DNA of 64,000 nt. Origin: Chamaecyparis obtusa (Eukaryota; Streptophyta; Pinopsida; Cupressales; Cupressaceae). How positions within the stretch are numbered: the first letter of the stretch is position 1; each line of letters opens with the position of its first letter. The position numbers and the translations under genes are program-made. Positions 1 to 11,000 of the stretch are shown here, piece after piece. The notes beneath the pieces are model-generated. The model was given only the letters and a program-made list of their open reading frames with translations. It was not told the DNA's origin and did not search any database. The stretch lies in contig BSBK01003560.1 in assembly GCA_027943335.1 (NCBI GenBank), forward strand, positions 809,001 through 873,000, in the 5' to 3' direction.

Positions 1-1656
1 AGCTTGAACTGCATGAGAGAGGTTAAGAACTCCTTCATTTTTTACCTGAGATGATTCAACAACTCCGTCATTGACCACTTGCTTGTTTTTGTTCCAATAG
101 GAGTTCTTTTTGTCCTTGTTACCATTAGTATTGTTATTTTGGCTATTGTTGTTATTTGTTGGTTTAGCCAAAATTCCTTGTTCTTTTAGGACATCCTCAA
201 TGCGACATGCCACCTCTACCATAGTATCAAAGGAATTAAATGGGATTTTCTTGACTTCATATCTGAGTTCTGGTATTAGATTGCTCACAATGATATCAAT
301 TCTCTCCTCTTCAGGGATTGTCCATGGGTATTTCGAACACAATCACCTCCATCATTGTAAAAATGTGACAAAAGATTCCCCTTGATTTTGCTTAAGTTTA
401 CACAAATCAAGCATTGTGACCGACCTCAATAAGTTGTAAGCAAAATGCTGAACAAATCTTTGGACAAGTTCTTTAAATGCCTTTACTGGAGGGGAAAGGT
501 TGGTGAACCACTCCATGGCTTGACCTTTTAAACTCCTTGGGAATAATCTCATCAAGTAGGAGTCTTCATGGTGAAAGGAAAAGCTCATTATGTAGAACTG
601 TCAAACATGGTCGTGAGGGTCACCAGTGCCATCATATTTGTCATATGTTGGGAACTCAACTTTCTTAGGGAATTCTATCATCACCACACTTTTGTCAATG
701 GGGTTAGGACATATGGAGTCCAAATGAAACGTGCTCTTGGGAGCCTTCATCCTGTCTATATCCTTTTGCATTTGTAAGATCACCTCATCAGTTGAAGGGC
801 TCTGTTTCTTGATCTTTTGGTGAACATCAAAATTATATGGAACTTTAGCGCCTTTGTTGATAAGACTTTCCAAGAATTGGTCTTTGTTTTGTTCCACATA
901 TGCTTGAAAGGATGGTTCTTGTTGCATAGTCATGAAGTCCATATGATCAAATTTAGCATAACTTCCTCCATGTTGTGAGCCATGATGTGCTCATTGGGAG
1001 GGTTGCTTTGAATTTCTATGAGACAACTGTCTCCTATGATGGTCATATCTTGAAGCCCTTCTTCCTCTAGGACTTGGGGATCATGAGGGTGTCCTTGATC
1101 TTCTTCTAGGGCTAGGGGAAGGGGTAGATGGGGGTGAGTTGGTCCCACTATTGTCTCCCCTCCCATTAAATCGGCTTTGGAGTTGTTGTGCATAGAGTCT
1201 ATCTTCTTCTTCTTGGGTGACTCTTTTCTGTATATCCAACAATGCACGTTCTTCTTCCTCTAGTTGTCTGAATTTTTCCTTTTTAGCATCATGTTCATCT
1301 AAGTAGGCTTGCTTCTCTCTCTCAATGCTTCTCAATCTTGTATTTTCATATTGAGAGGTGTCTTTAAGTGGGGAGGTTTGTCTCGAATGTCTTATTGCAT
1401 TAGCTACGTTTATGTGGTGATCACTAGATTCATTGTTCTGGTCTTCGTGTTGTGACCCTGAATCTGAGTGAGCTTGCTTATGATGTCTCTCAGCTCGTTG
1501 GTGAGCATCAAAATACCTCACATTGTTGGGAGGTGACCCAGGTGGACTAGCATGAGAAGAACCACCATACTCTCTTCTATGTCGTTGGAAGATATCCTCA
1601 AGAGTTTGATTCATGGCTTCTCTTTGTTGTCAGGTAAAAGTGTAACTCATGTCCAT
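1..1656 (-). pseudogene. Ty3/gypsy-type gag polyprotein, decayed, runs off the left edge
   Basis: Reading down the minus strand from an ATG at 1656, one frame stays open to base 1 apart from six stops, with no frameshift. The stops, all TGA, are at 1632-1630, 1083-1081, 993-991, 603-601, 354-352 and 345-343. The N-terminal part is charged and coiled-coil-like (Glu/Lys/Arg-rich, about 1400-1180), followed by a Ser/Pro/Arg-rich stretch (about 1150-1000). Next comes a block ending DGTGDPHDHV, then YLMRLFPRSLKGQAMEWF and ERIDIIVSNLIPELRYEV, which match the retrotransposon gag (capsid-like) family. An Asn-rich linker follows toward the left edge. The protein would form the particle that packages element RNA. 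Protease and polymerase, if present, lie outside the window. The start is chosen because it is in frame and precedes the first conserved block; the methionine at 1614 is the alternative. Confidence 0.85.
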
Positions 1657-2329
1657 GCTTGATGAGAGTGGTATGAAAGAGGTGCTCACTTCACTAGGAT
1701 TAGCTCCTGGATTAAAACAAACCTCAGATTCACTCTTAGGAGATTGATCAAAAAGGGGACCTTTTCCCTTAGGTTGTCGACGAGTCTTGACAGGTGGTAC
1801 CTGGCTAAAGGCAACAGGGGGTCACTTCCCTTTATTGACTTGGTACCTTGTCATAACTGACATGAAAGAAAGATACTCTCAATGAAAAGGTGAGCTCTCA
1901 AAGTGTCAATTCCAAACTAGGATAATCAAAGTCCTCTATTGTCCAAAAAAAGAAACGAGAAGAAAAAAAGGGCTTTACCAACACTGTCAAAGAGGTGCTT
2001 CAAATCAAAGGGTGACTACCCTTGCACTTTTGAATCAGGAGGTTGGACTAGGCCAAAAGATAATTGAAATTGAGATGAAAACTATTTGGACAATAAGAGT
2101 ACTAAAATTTTCCAAGAATGTAGCTAACAATCTTAGAGATGAACCTTGGCACCAAGAATGACCTTCTAATTTGGCAATTATTTCAAAGTGATTTCGTAAA
2201 TCAAATGATGCTATCTCGAAGGACTAAAACCAAAAATTTAGACTCAAGACAGGCCTCAAATGTCAGGGTGAGAAGCCTACTCTAAGACCTAGCCTGGTTA
2301 ACAGCAACTGAAACTGACCAAAATTTAAG

Positions 2330-2575
2330 CACGGCAGGATTTAACCAGGCGATATACTCCAGGCTACTGGGGTGATAAACCTATAACCGCGCAATACTTC
2401 ACCCAAAGCCAGGTGATACTTCTTAGTACTGGCGAGCGATATACTCCAGGCAGGTCGGGCGATAGTCCGTCAAGGGTGAACTATCGCACGATATTTCTCT
2501 TCAAAGCGGGTGATATTTCTAGCAAGCGCGACGTATCGCGCGATACTTTTCTTTACAGGGCGCGATACTATTGCA
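2330..2575. repeat. Cluster of degenerate GCGATA motifs, gag-proximal
   Basis: About ten variants of (G)CGATA followed by YTTCTC or ACTCC occur in 245 bp, making a CpG-rich island in AT-rich DNA. A perfect 14-bp palindrome, GTATCGCGCGATAC, lies at 2533-2546. The spacing is irregular, so this is a motif cluster rather than a clean tandem array. Confidence 0.7.
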
Positions 2576-3984
2576 GAATTGTTTAACTCTTGACCAGAAT
2601 TGTGTAAAATTTGCATTTTTGGGTCTGTTTGGTCAAAACTTCCAGTCTAAAGATTGATGTTTTTTATTTCAGTCACAATATCAGCAGAATTTTGGTAGGT
2701 TTGCAAATAGTAAGGGATCAAAACATGGTCTCAAACACTTGAAACAAGGGCAAAAGCAACCTTGCCAAGACAAACACTTGTGATATTAGAATTGAAACAA
2801 CACCCTATGAATGCTACCGATTGTTTGTATGTAAGAACGTTTGCACTGGTATCACACAACCAAAGACAATTCAAGCAAATCTATCCTAAAAAGTCAACGC
2901 TCAATACTTACCAACTTAGCCCACAACTTGATGCCCCCTCGCCTCACACCAAGTGGTTACCCACAAGAGATGTTGGCTTTGTCATGGAAATGTCAAATGA
3001 CACAACCAAAGGGACACATATGGTGAGTATCTTAAGGTGATCCGGGTAAACCACTTGGATCAATCCTTGCACTAAGAAGATAAGCGGCTAAAATAAGGTG
3101 GCTTCTATCTAATGGTTCTTAATAAGGATTTTTGTTCACAACACCCCTCTTGCTCCTCATAAAGGACTAGGACCTCATGGCCTCAAGAGTACCTTAAGCA
3201 TTTTTGTTCAATGTTTTCCCCATGGTCACAATCCCATGAGCTACTCACATCAAATGAAGACAAGTGTTATGTCTACCAAGGTTTTCGGTGTCCTTGATAG
3301 CCTTGAGATTATAGTGAGTTGGAATCACTTGCCACCAAGGAAAATGATGACAAGGTTGTCCCCACTTGAGTCGTTCCTCTTGATTGCTCAAGAGCAGGCC
3401 TACTAAAGGATCCTAAACTAAACAAAGAATAGATCAACTCTTGAGGTTCAAGGTTTTTGGTTCACCACAAGGGTGAAGAGCATACTCCCCTATCTCAAGA
3501 ATCTCTCCCAAACACACCAAGCAAAAGAGGTTCAATTACTCCCTTGCTTCCAAAACCTTAAGATGGGTCAAGATTTTCTGGTTCACCTAAAGGTGAAGAG
3601 CATACTTTTCCTACCACCTCAAGATCCCTTTCACAAGGTATTAAGATTCCTAATACAATTAGTGAATGCCACACTTGAAAGGAAAGAAAATAAACAAGCA
3701 AGAAAAAAAAAAAATTTGTTTTTATGCTTGGGCAGCCCTGCAAAAACTGTTAGTAGCCCTCTTTGACATGCATTTTTAGCAATTTTCAAACAAATGAGAG
3801 CACCTACAAACACAACTTGTTAGACCCACAAGGTTAGTAAAATCCAAATCCAAATGTAAACATGCAATAAACTGATAGATTTAAGCTAAAAGATGCGGGT
3901 TAGACCTATCGAAACACAGCAAAACAAAACAGCAAGCTAAAATAATCAAATTCGGATGAGAAAACTAGAAATGTAAGTCTCTGT

Positions 3985-4235
3985 CAGACCAGGCGATATT
4001 TCTCAGACTTCATCAGTATCACGCGACACAGTTTCCTATAGTCACATGATATTTCTCAGTCACGCGATATTTCTCAGTCGCGCGATACTTCTCACTATGG
4101 GCGGGCGATACTTCGCCCGATAACAGGCGATATTTCTCAGTACTGGCGGGCAATTCTTCTCTCGCGCGAAGTGTCACACCGCTATACAAAGGTATATCGC
4201 GTGATATTTCTAAGAAGTATCGCGCAATACTCCGA
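3985..4235. repeat. Cluster of degenerate GCGATATTTCTCAG motifs, near the primer-binding site
   Basis: Roughly ten copies of a motif close to CGCGATATTTCTCAGT occur, several in direct tandem around 4040-4100 and two as inverted forms (for example about 4195-4230). The cluster starts about 100 bp inside the primer-binding site of the minus-strand element and shares its motif with the cluster at 2330-2575. Confidence 0.7.
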
Positions 4236-4330
4236 GACTGAAAACCAGAGACTAAAAATCAAGCCGAAAATTGATGAAAATTTTGACGGAAAATGCAGAA
4301 TTAAAGGGATAAAGCTAATCTACTCAGCCC

Positions 4331-4346
4331 CACAGTGGGTGCCAAA
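4331..4346 (-). other. Primer-binding site of the left retroelement
   Basis: On the minus strand the LTR end TGTGTACA is followed by ATTTT and TGGCACCCACTGTGGG. A TGG-initial GC-rich block two to five bases after an LTR is the usual form of a tRNA primer-binding site in plant Ty3/gypsy elements. The exact tRNA was not determined. Confidence 0.65.
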
Positions 4347-4348
4347 AA

Positions 4349-5559
4349 TGTACACACTAAAATGGTGCACTTCTATGAACCATTACATGCAAGGTTGCTC
4401 AAGAATGAGGCCTCACAAAGCGGCTCATAGCTCTCTATGCATGGAGTTGCAAGGTTGAAAATTGCTCTCAGCTAGAGCTACAAACTTGTGACCTTGCTAG
4501 TCAACCACACAATGAGAGATTCACAATGAAGACAAGGGCAATAATGCCAATATCTCCAAGAATAAAATATGCATTGCAATGCAAGCTATATGATGATGCA
4601 ATCTAAACTATGAAAGGAAAGTACAAACTATGCTATGAAAGGAAAGAACAAGTATTACCAAGCCTTCCTATTTAGACTATGTGAGCTAAATCTATTGCAT
4701 AAAAAGAAATCTATACTAGGAATGCTATTATCATGCAACTAAGAAAGCAAATATGAACTAGATGATGCAATGAAGCAAGTCTTCAATGTCTTCAAACTCC
4801 AAATGCACCTAAAACCTGCAGCATAACATTAGCATAAAACAAGTGGATATGCAAATAAAGGAGAGAGCTCTCCTTTTATAAGAAATGAGGTGAAACGGAC
4901 CATGGAGATTAAGAGGCAAAAAGTTTTAATCAGCGGTGGAGCTTGAAAGAGGAGCAATCCATGTGCACAAGTATCCTCCAATGAGAGTGAAGTGTTGACT
5001 TTTGAGCCTCATGTGAGACAAAAAGTGCTTTTTTTCCTTTTTATAAAATAGGAATAATATTTTATTTGTGCAACTTAGGATAAGAGGAAAAGTGGGGGCT
5101 TTTTAATCAAAAGGGGAGGAAATATTCCTTTTAATCAAATAAAGACTTAGGATAAATGGTTAGCCCATAGGATAAAAATCCAATATATGATCGAAATTAA
5201 GACTTGATCAAGAAATTGATATTGTTGAAAATATTGATTATTGATCAAAATGATTCAGGATTGATAAATTGAATAAATGGGGCCCAAAGTCTAGGTGACC
5301 ATTTTAGGGTGCATACAAGGATAAGAGGAAAGTGGGGGTTTTTTATTTATTAAAAGGGGAGAAAATTCCTTTTAAATAAATAAAGACTTTAGGATAAAAT
5401 GGTTAGCCCAAGGCAAATAATTGAAAATGATAAAATAGGATTTGATCAAGGAAATTGATATAATTGAAAAATGTTGATTTTTGAAAACTTTGATTTAGGG
5501 ATTTGATAAATTGCTGAATAGGGGCCCAAAGTCTAGGTGACCATTTTAGGGTGCATACA
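4349..5559 (-). mobile_element. 5' LTR of the left Ty3/gypsy-type element
   Basis: On the minus strand the segment begins TGTATGCACC and ends TGTGTACA, the TG...CA ends expected for an LTR, and is followed at once by the primer-binding site. Its length is about 1211 bp. The partner LTR is outside the window, so the right boundary rests on the TG terminus and on the terminus being duplicated internally. The five bases outside it (5560-5564, CTCAT) would be the target duplication if the other end matches. The outermost 482 bp is a tandem duplication, annotated separately. Confidence 0.65.
5078..5559. repeat. 241-bp tandem duplication at the LTR terminus
   Basis: Two direct copies (5078-5318 and 5319-5559) each start GGATAAGAGGAAA and end with GGTGACCATTTTAGGGTGCATACA. 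The copies differ by scattered substitutions and small indels, so the duplication is not recent. Each copy carries its own candidate LTR terminus. Confidence 0.85.
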
Positions 5560-5564
5560 CTCAT

Positions 5565-8500
5565 TATTATGAATACGCATTCTACAATTTTCAGCATTAC
5601 ACAAACTTTTCTGCTTGTGTTGATCGCTTGAGTTATGTCGGTTTAAAGGAACGGGATCAAATTGAGAATCTTCATCTTGTATATTCACTTGCATCCATGC
5701 ATGATAATTGCAAAGGCATTAATAAGATCTATCCTATTTAATTTTGTAGAAAAACATATTTGACTATCTCAAAAAATAAACTATGATTCATATACCAATT
5801 GCTAGAAGTGGGTGATCTAGATCCTAGAATTCTTAGTTTGCGATGGTGTATTATTCAGACAATATGAAACCGTTTTCAATACAAAATTTCACAAATAAAT
5901 TTACAGAGACATTCAATATTTATCGTTGTGCATATATATAAATTATTTCAAAGCAATCACAGTTCAAAGAAGATTTTTAACTCAAAACATAAATAATAAC
6001 AGGGAACCTAATTTGTGTTTGCAGTGAGTATCCCCTGGAGATGCTTCTCTACTTCTTTTATTTCCTTCCCTCCTTTGCAAACTGACTTCCCTTTTCACAA
6101 CACGTGCTTCCTTAATTTCTTTGTTTTCACCTTACTCCCCTCTCTACATTTTTTACTACTCTTTTCTCCCCTATGTTTTCTACTTACTCTTATTTTGTAT
6201 TTCCTCTGCCCTACGTTCTTTTTTTCCTTGCATCTCACCTGTCTCTATCTACCTAAACTCCCCTCCTTATAGCTATGAAAATTTTCTCTTCCCTACCATT
6301 GTGTGCCCCCTTCTCTTTACTTAGTTGCGCACGTTCTAAACAACTTCCTCCCTCATTACCGGTGCCCCTTTTCCTCTATGATTTTCTATTGTAATTCCAG
6401 CATTTCTTAATCATGGCAGAATTTACCTCTTCCTACGCCACTCAACTATAGTGACTCAAGGAGGTAAACTCTAGTCATGTGCTTCTAGAAAAAGGTAGTT
6501 AAATTTAAATTTAATTTAAATTCTGCTAAAACAAAGTAAACTCATTGAAATAAAAGATCAGTTTAATCTGTATGATTCCTTAGCAAGTTTTTGTCCCTAA
6601 TGAAGTAACAAAATTTTGATTAAAAATAGAGTATAATTATAATCACAATAATATTTCTATCATTAAAATTTATTAAACACACACATATAATTTACCAAAT
6701 AATTTAAAACACAACAATTAGTTTCTATGCAGCGTAAATAGAATAATCTACGTGGTGTGTGGTTTAGTCGTATTTTTCGATCACATCCTTACCGAGGAGC
6801 TAGGCTCCCCTACCTCGACCACAGCCCGTCTTCAGATCTTGTTCACAAATTGAACACTTAAGTTTCCCATCAGTAGGTTAGTTCCCAAAATCAATAACCA
6901 ATTCAACTCACAAAATTTACATCATGTACATTTATAATGTAATTGAATAAAATGATATTTTAAAACATATTTCCTATTCTTAACATGATAATCAGTAATC
7001 TATTTAATTTATCATCCTATGAAAAAGAGAATTCATACATATATTAATGTGTTCATCATATAAAAACATTTATGGCAAGCCTAATAAATCGACTTAGGTC
7101 ATCTTCAAGTGACCAAGTCAAAAGTCAATAAAAAGTCACCAATTATTTTTAAAAGTTTAATGTCTGCAAAAATCGGTTATGACATAATGAATCTACACAA
7201 CATACCAAATCTTATGTAGTAGTTAATACATGAAACCATTAAGTGTTGACTCCAAAGAACACGGTGACAAGAAGACACTACACGAGATTAGTGAAGTGGT
7301 TAGCAGCAAAGAGAGCTCTTCTGTCTATGTTAAAAATGAAGACTTAGAAGTGGTTATTTACATCTATTAGAGTATAGTGGCTTTGGATTCTAAGAATACA
7401 TAACAAATGAATAGTAAAAATGGAGGATTTCCAAAAACCAAACCTGTAACCTCTGGTCTCTCTCTTCATTTCCCCAAGGAAATAAATTGAATGCACTGGA
7501 AATTTAGTGGGATGCTTAATGATTCCGTGAATAAAACTAGTAGACCAAATTCAAAATGATCTTATAAAAAAGATTGAATATTGTGGATATTATTAGAGTG
7601 AAAAAAAAAGGATGTACAATATGAAGAGGGGAAAGGATATATGATCTATTTTTTTAATGATATTAAATCTTATTTTACTTTCTAATAGTTCAAATAATGT
7701 GGTGGGATTCATTATGTGTGCAAAGATAAAAAATAGTTATTAATCTTTTAATTGTTTAATCTTTTTTAGATTACAAGATATATCATTAGACTTAATTAAT
7801 TTAATTCACTAGATAATTTTCAATTATCTTTTAGTTAAAAAATTCCAATGAATAATTAGAACCTCAACAATAATTGAACCCCTCCCCTAAATGAAAAATA
7901 ACATTTAAAATAGTTACAAATCTCAATGGTCATTACACTTGACATAAATCTATACAGTAAACCCTTATTTTTTTTGTCGTCCCACACACGACATCAAAAG
8001 ACTCAATACAAACTAATGCCTTTTCAAGAAAAACTATGATACATAGACCACCGTTGGAATATAAGTTGAATCGACACCTCTAATCATGAATCGACACCAA
8101 TAAAATAAAACTGACTCAAAAAACATAGGTGCATTAAAATATCGCTACATTACTCATGCAAGGACAAAGATGAAGCAACAAATGGTTGCCAGTAAGGATA
8201 TCAATGACCAACAAGTCCAGTTCGGTGATGACAAGGCACTAAATAAATTTTCTTCAATTTGTTAACTATGGCAAAGAAAATTGATATATTAAATAATTAA
8301 AGGTATTATATATGTATTTTTAATGTTTACTTTATAATATCTTTAACTCGACATTGATTATATGAGGACCAAGCTAACAATTACTAGATCCAAATCATTA
8401 AACATCTTGTTACAAGGAGGACACACAATACAAGACTAGAACACTCCAAGAACAAGACAAAAGCACTGATATATGGAAGAGTACTATAGTTGTCAATCAA

Positions 8501-9929
8501 ACAAAACATACTACTAGAAGCATGAACCAAAATTTATAGCTTGACAAATGATAACTTGAAGACAAATCATCAAACTAAACTTAAATTTTATATCAAAATT
8601 ATGTAACACAAAAAAACCCTATATTGTAATTATCTGTGCACATATAAAATTATCTCTAAAATATTAACTTATATACCGTTTCCTATAGGTGTAACTCTTG
8701 CATCTTCTTTGAATGCAAGTGATAGTTAAATAATTGATTGGAACGATGTTCATGTCTACCAAATCGATGATAGATTGAATTATTGTCTATGTGGACCATA
8801 TTTTAAATTAGTAAAATAAAATATAAAAAATTGTAAATTAAGTTAAATTATTTGTTTGAAAAATTGAAGTGTAAATGTAAATAAAATTTTTTAATGAATA
8901 ATTCATGTTAAATAATAGTTGTGTGAATGATCCATGAATAAACTGTTATAGAAAGACTTACTCATAAATAAATTATTCATTCACTAAATCACTAAACATA
9001 TGTAGGCCTACTCATTACCTAATACAATTGATTACAAGAGTTCTCAACATGACCCAATATAATTAACTTAATGAATGTGTGGGAATATTAATATGTGCCA
9101 TAGATTAGTAAGGTGTAAATTTAATGGGAGTGTGTTCATGCTAGTTCGATACACCTTTAATGTGTAGGAACAATTTGTCTAAACTAATTAATACAATGTT
9201 TATTAACTATCTACCTTTAAAATTTCTCGTGTGTCTTATTTATTGTGCTATCTTGTCTATCAACTTGTAATAATGAAATGAACCTAAGAACTTTTTAATA
9301 TCCTTACTATTAAACAATACCCTATTATCAATAGTTACAAAGGATGTGTGATATCTATATTTTTTAGTACTTATAAAAATAATGTTTTCATCGATTTAAA
9401 AAAAAGGAAGTAAAAATGGATGCTTAACCATATTCTAGATTTATATTATCCATGGCAAAATTATAGATTTTAATGGTATTTATTTGAACCATAAGGTGAA
9501 GTAATTTGTAGTTGTGATTGTTGGGGGTGTTTAAGTACTAAACCTAATAAGTCTTTCTCCTAGGTTCCAAACACACATGTACTTAAGTTTACTTAGGGAT
9601 CACATAGGGTAACTTTAAAATTAAAGCCTAAGGAATCAAAATTTATGTTTAAATAAAATGTCTTACAGTCAACATTTGAAATTGCACACATACTTGGAAT
9701 ATTGTAAAAGCATTGAAGTATATTTTCAAATCAATGCTTTAATATCGACATTATAACTTGTGATATATGATAAGGTTATTTGATTAAAGTTTGTTATGTC
9801 ATTGTCAAAAACTTTCCTATTAAGAACAAGTTCAAACATGAAAATGTTAACAATAAAGAGCATAATCAATCTACTCTAACATGTCCATAAACTTGTAAAA
9901 AATAATAGTCTTCGCCATAACCTCGGATG
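5565..9929. other. AT-rich stretch without recognisable genes
   Basis: No conserved protein, RNA gene or clear LTR pair was recognised. A pyrimidine-rich run at about 6040-6330 gives long but meaningless frames. A GC-richer patch at about 6780-6850 may be a gene or transposon scrap but could not be assigned. The rest is simple AT-rich sequence with many short A/T runs. Confidence 0.5.
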
Positions 9930-10323
9930 AGCATGAAGCAAGTGCACCCAAGATTTGCTTGATTTAAGGTCTTAGAGAGGTTGTGGGTGTGCTCTCCCAA
10001 CACAAGTATAGATCCCACTATGAACGCAAGGTGCAATGAAGATTGAGATGCTCAAGAAGAAGCTATAGAAGCAACTCTCAAGCACGCAATACAAGGCCAA
10101 AAGAAGCTCAAGGAGGAGCTATGAAATAAATCCTCAAGCTCTATGGCATGCAAATGACAAATGCAAGATGAAGCTAAACCATGGAGTAAACTAAGTTCTA
10201 AAACTTAAAATAAATCTAGCAACTACCAAATTGTTAGTAAAAACTCTATGAAAACAATTCTAAGTCTAAACTAGCATAATAACTCTAATGCGAGAATGAA
10301 TGGATTTTTCTTGAGAGAAGGGT

Positions 10324-10333
10324 CCTATTTATA
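10324..10333 (-). promoter_or_regulatory. TATA box of the lone LTR
   Basis: The minus strand reads CCTATAAATAGG, a strong plant TATA box. It sits 90 and about 290 bp downstream of the two palindromes at 10424-10445 and 10621-10644. Confidence 0.55.
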
Positions 10334-10620
10334 GGATTTTGGAGGGTTGGGTTGAGGTGGCATCTATGTGGAATCCACATAGGTGCCACCAAGGAGACAC
10401 ATAAGTTATGCAAAGTCCAAGACTTGCTCACACATGTTTGAGCAACTTGGGATGTGAGAGGTCAATGTGTACTTCAAGTACATGTGTAAGTGTGTGTAAG
10501 AGATGTGTAAGAAAAAAAGTCCATTTTCACCATTTTAGAAGGTGTAAGAAATGTCATCAAAAATGTAAAAAGTCTTGTTTATGCAAACTTTAGCAATTTT
10601 TGAAAAGACAATTTTTGGAA

Positions 10621-10644
10621 ATTTGCTCACACGTGTGAGCAAAT
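10621..10644. promoter_or_regulatory. 24-bp perfect palindrome with CACGTG core
   Basis: ATTTGCTCACAC is followed directly by its reverse complement. The centre is CACGTG, the plant G-box core. A second, one-mismatch version lies at 10424-10445, closer to the TATA box. Confidence 0.7.
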
Positions 10645-11000
10645 GATTAGGACTAATGGATGTAGCAATCCAAAAATTAGCCTAATTAACCTTAGTTAAT
10701 TAGTGAGTAGGCTTATTAAATAAAAAGTGATGTGTGTAGGATAGCATCTAGGTTGGATTTAGAATTAAATTTAATTTAATTTAATTTAATCATGGTTTAG
10801 TAGAAATAAAGAATGTGAGGGAATTAAATAAATTACAAATTTATTTAAAAGGGGACTGTGGAGGAATATGTATTAAATTAAATTTAATACATTATGAAAG
10901 GTAGTATTTAAATTTAATTCAAATACTATAATTAGTGAATTTATTTAATTAAATAAATAGATGAATTTAACAAATATAATTTAAAAAAAATTAACTATAA

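Larger units (their letters stand above)
1657..4330 (-). other. Long untranslated leader of the left retroelement
   Basis: This 2.7 kb lies between the primer-binding site and the gag start of the minus-strand element. I see no conserved protein in either strand; reading frames here are short and unlike known families. It holds two clusters of a GCGATA-type motif (annotated separately). A segment at about 3017-3075 is the reverse complement of 14090-14150 in the leader of the plus-strand element, with a shared core GATCCAAGTGGTTT and GGATCACCTTAAGA. Long leaders between primer-binding site and gag are known in several plant Ty3/gypsy lineages. Confidence 0.6.
9930..11000 (-). mobile_element. 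Lone or partial LTR, minus orientation
   Basis: Read on the minus strand this segment resembles the LTR at 11001-12273 in organisation. It has an AT-rich first third with TTTAAT repeats, Lys-rich-looking TTACACA blocks, a palindrome TTTGCTCACACG plus its complement, a second imperfect palindrome, and CCTATAAATAGG (10333-10324). CTCTCAAGA follows, much as CTCTTTCAAGAGA follows the TATA-like box of the other LTR. No internal coding region or partner LTR is attached. The boundaries are uncertain on both sides; the right edge is set by the TG of the neighbouring LTR. Confidence 0.5.

Noticed and set aside
6015..6324. Phe/Leu-rich frame suggesting a membrane protein.
   Set aside because: The plus strand is a run of C and T; hydrophobic codons follow from composition alone.
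10408..10593. Cys-rich 61-residue frame resembling a small secreted defensin-like peptide.
   Set aside because: It lies inside an LTR and arises from repeated TGTGTAAG words; there is no signal peptide and no regular cysteine spacing.
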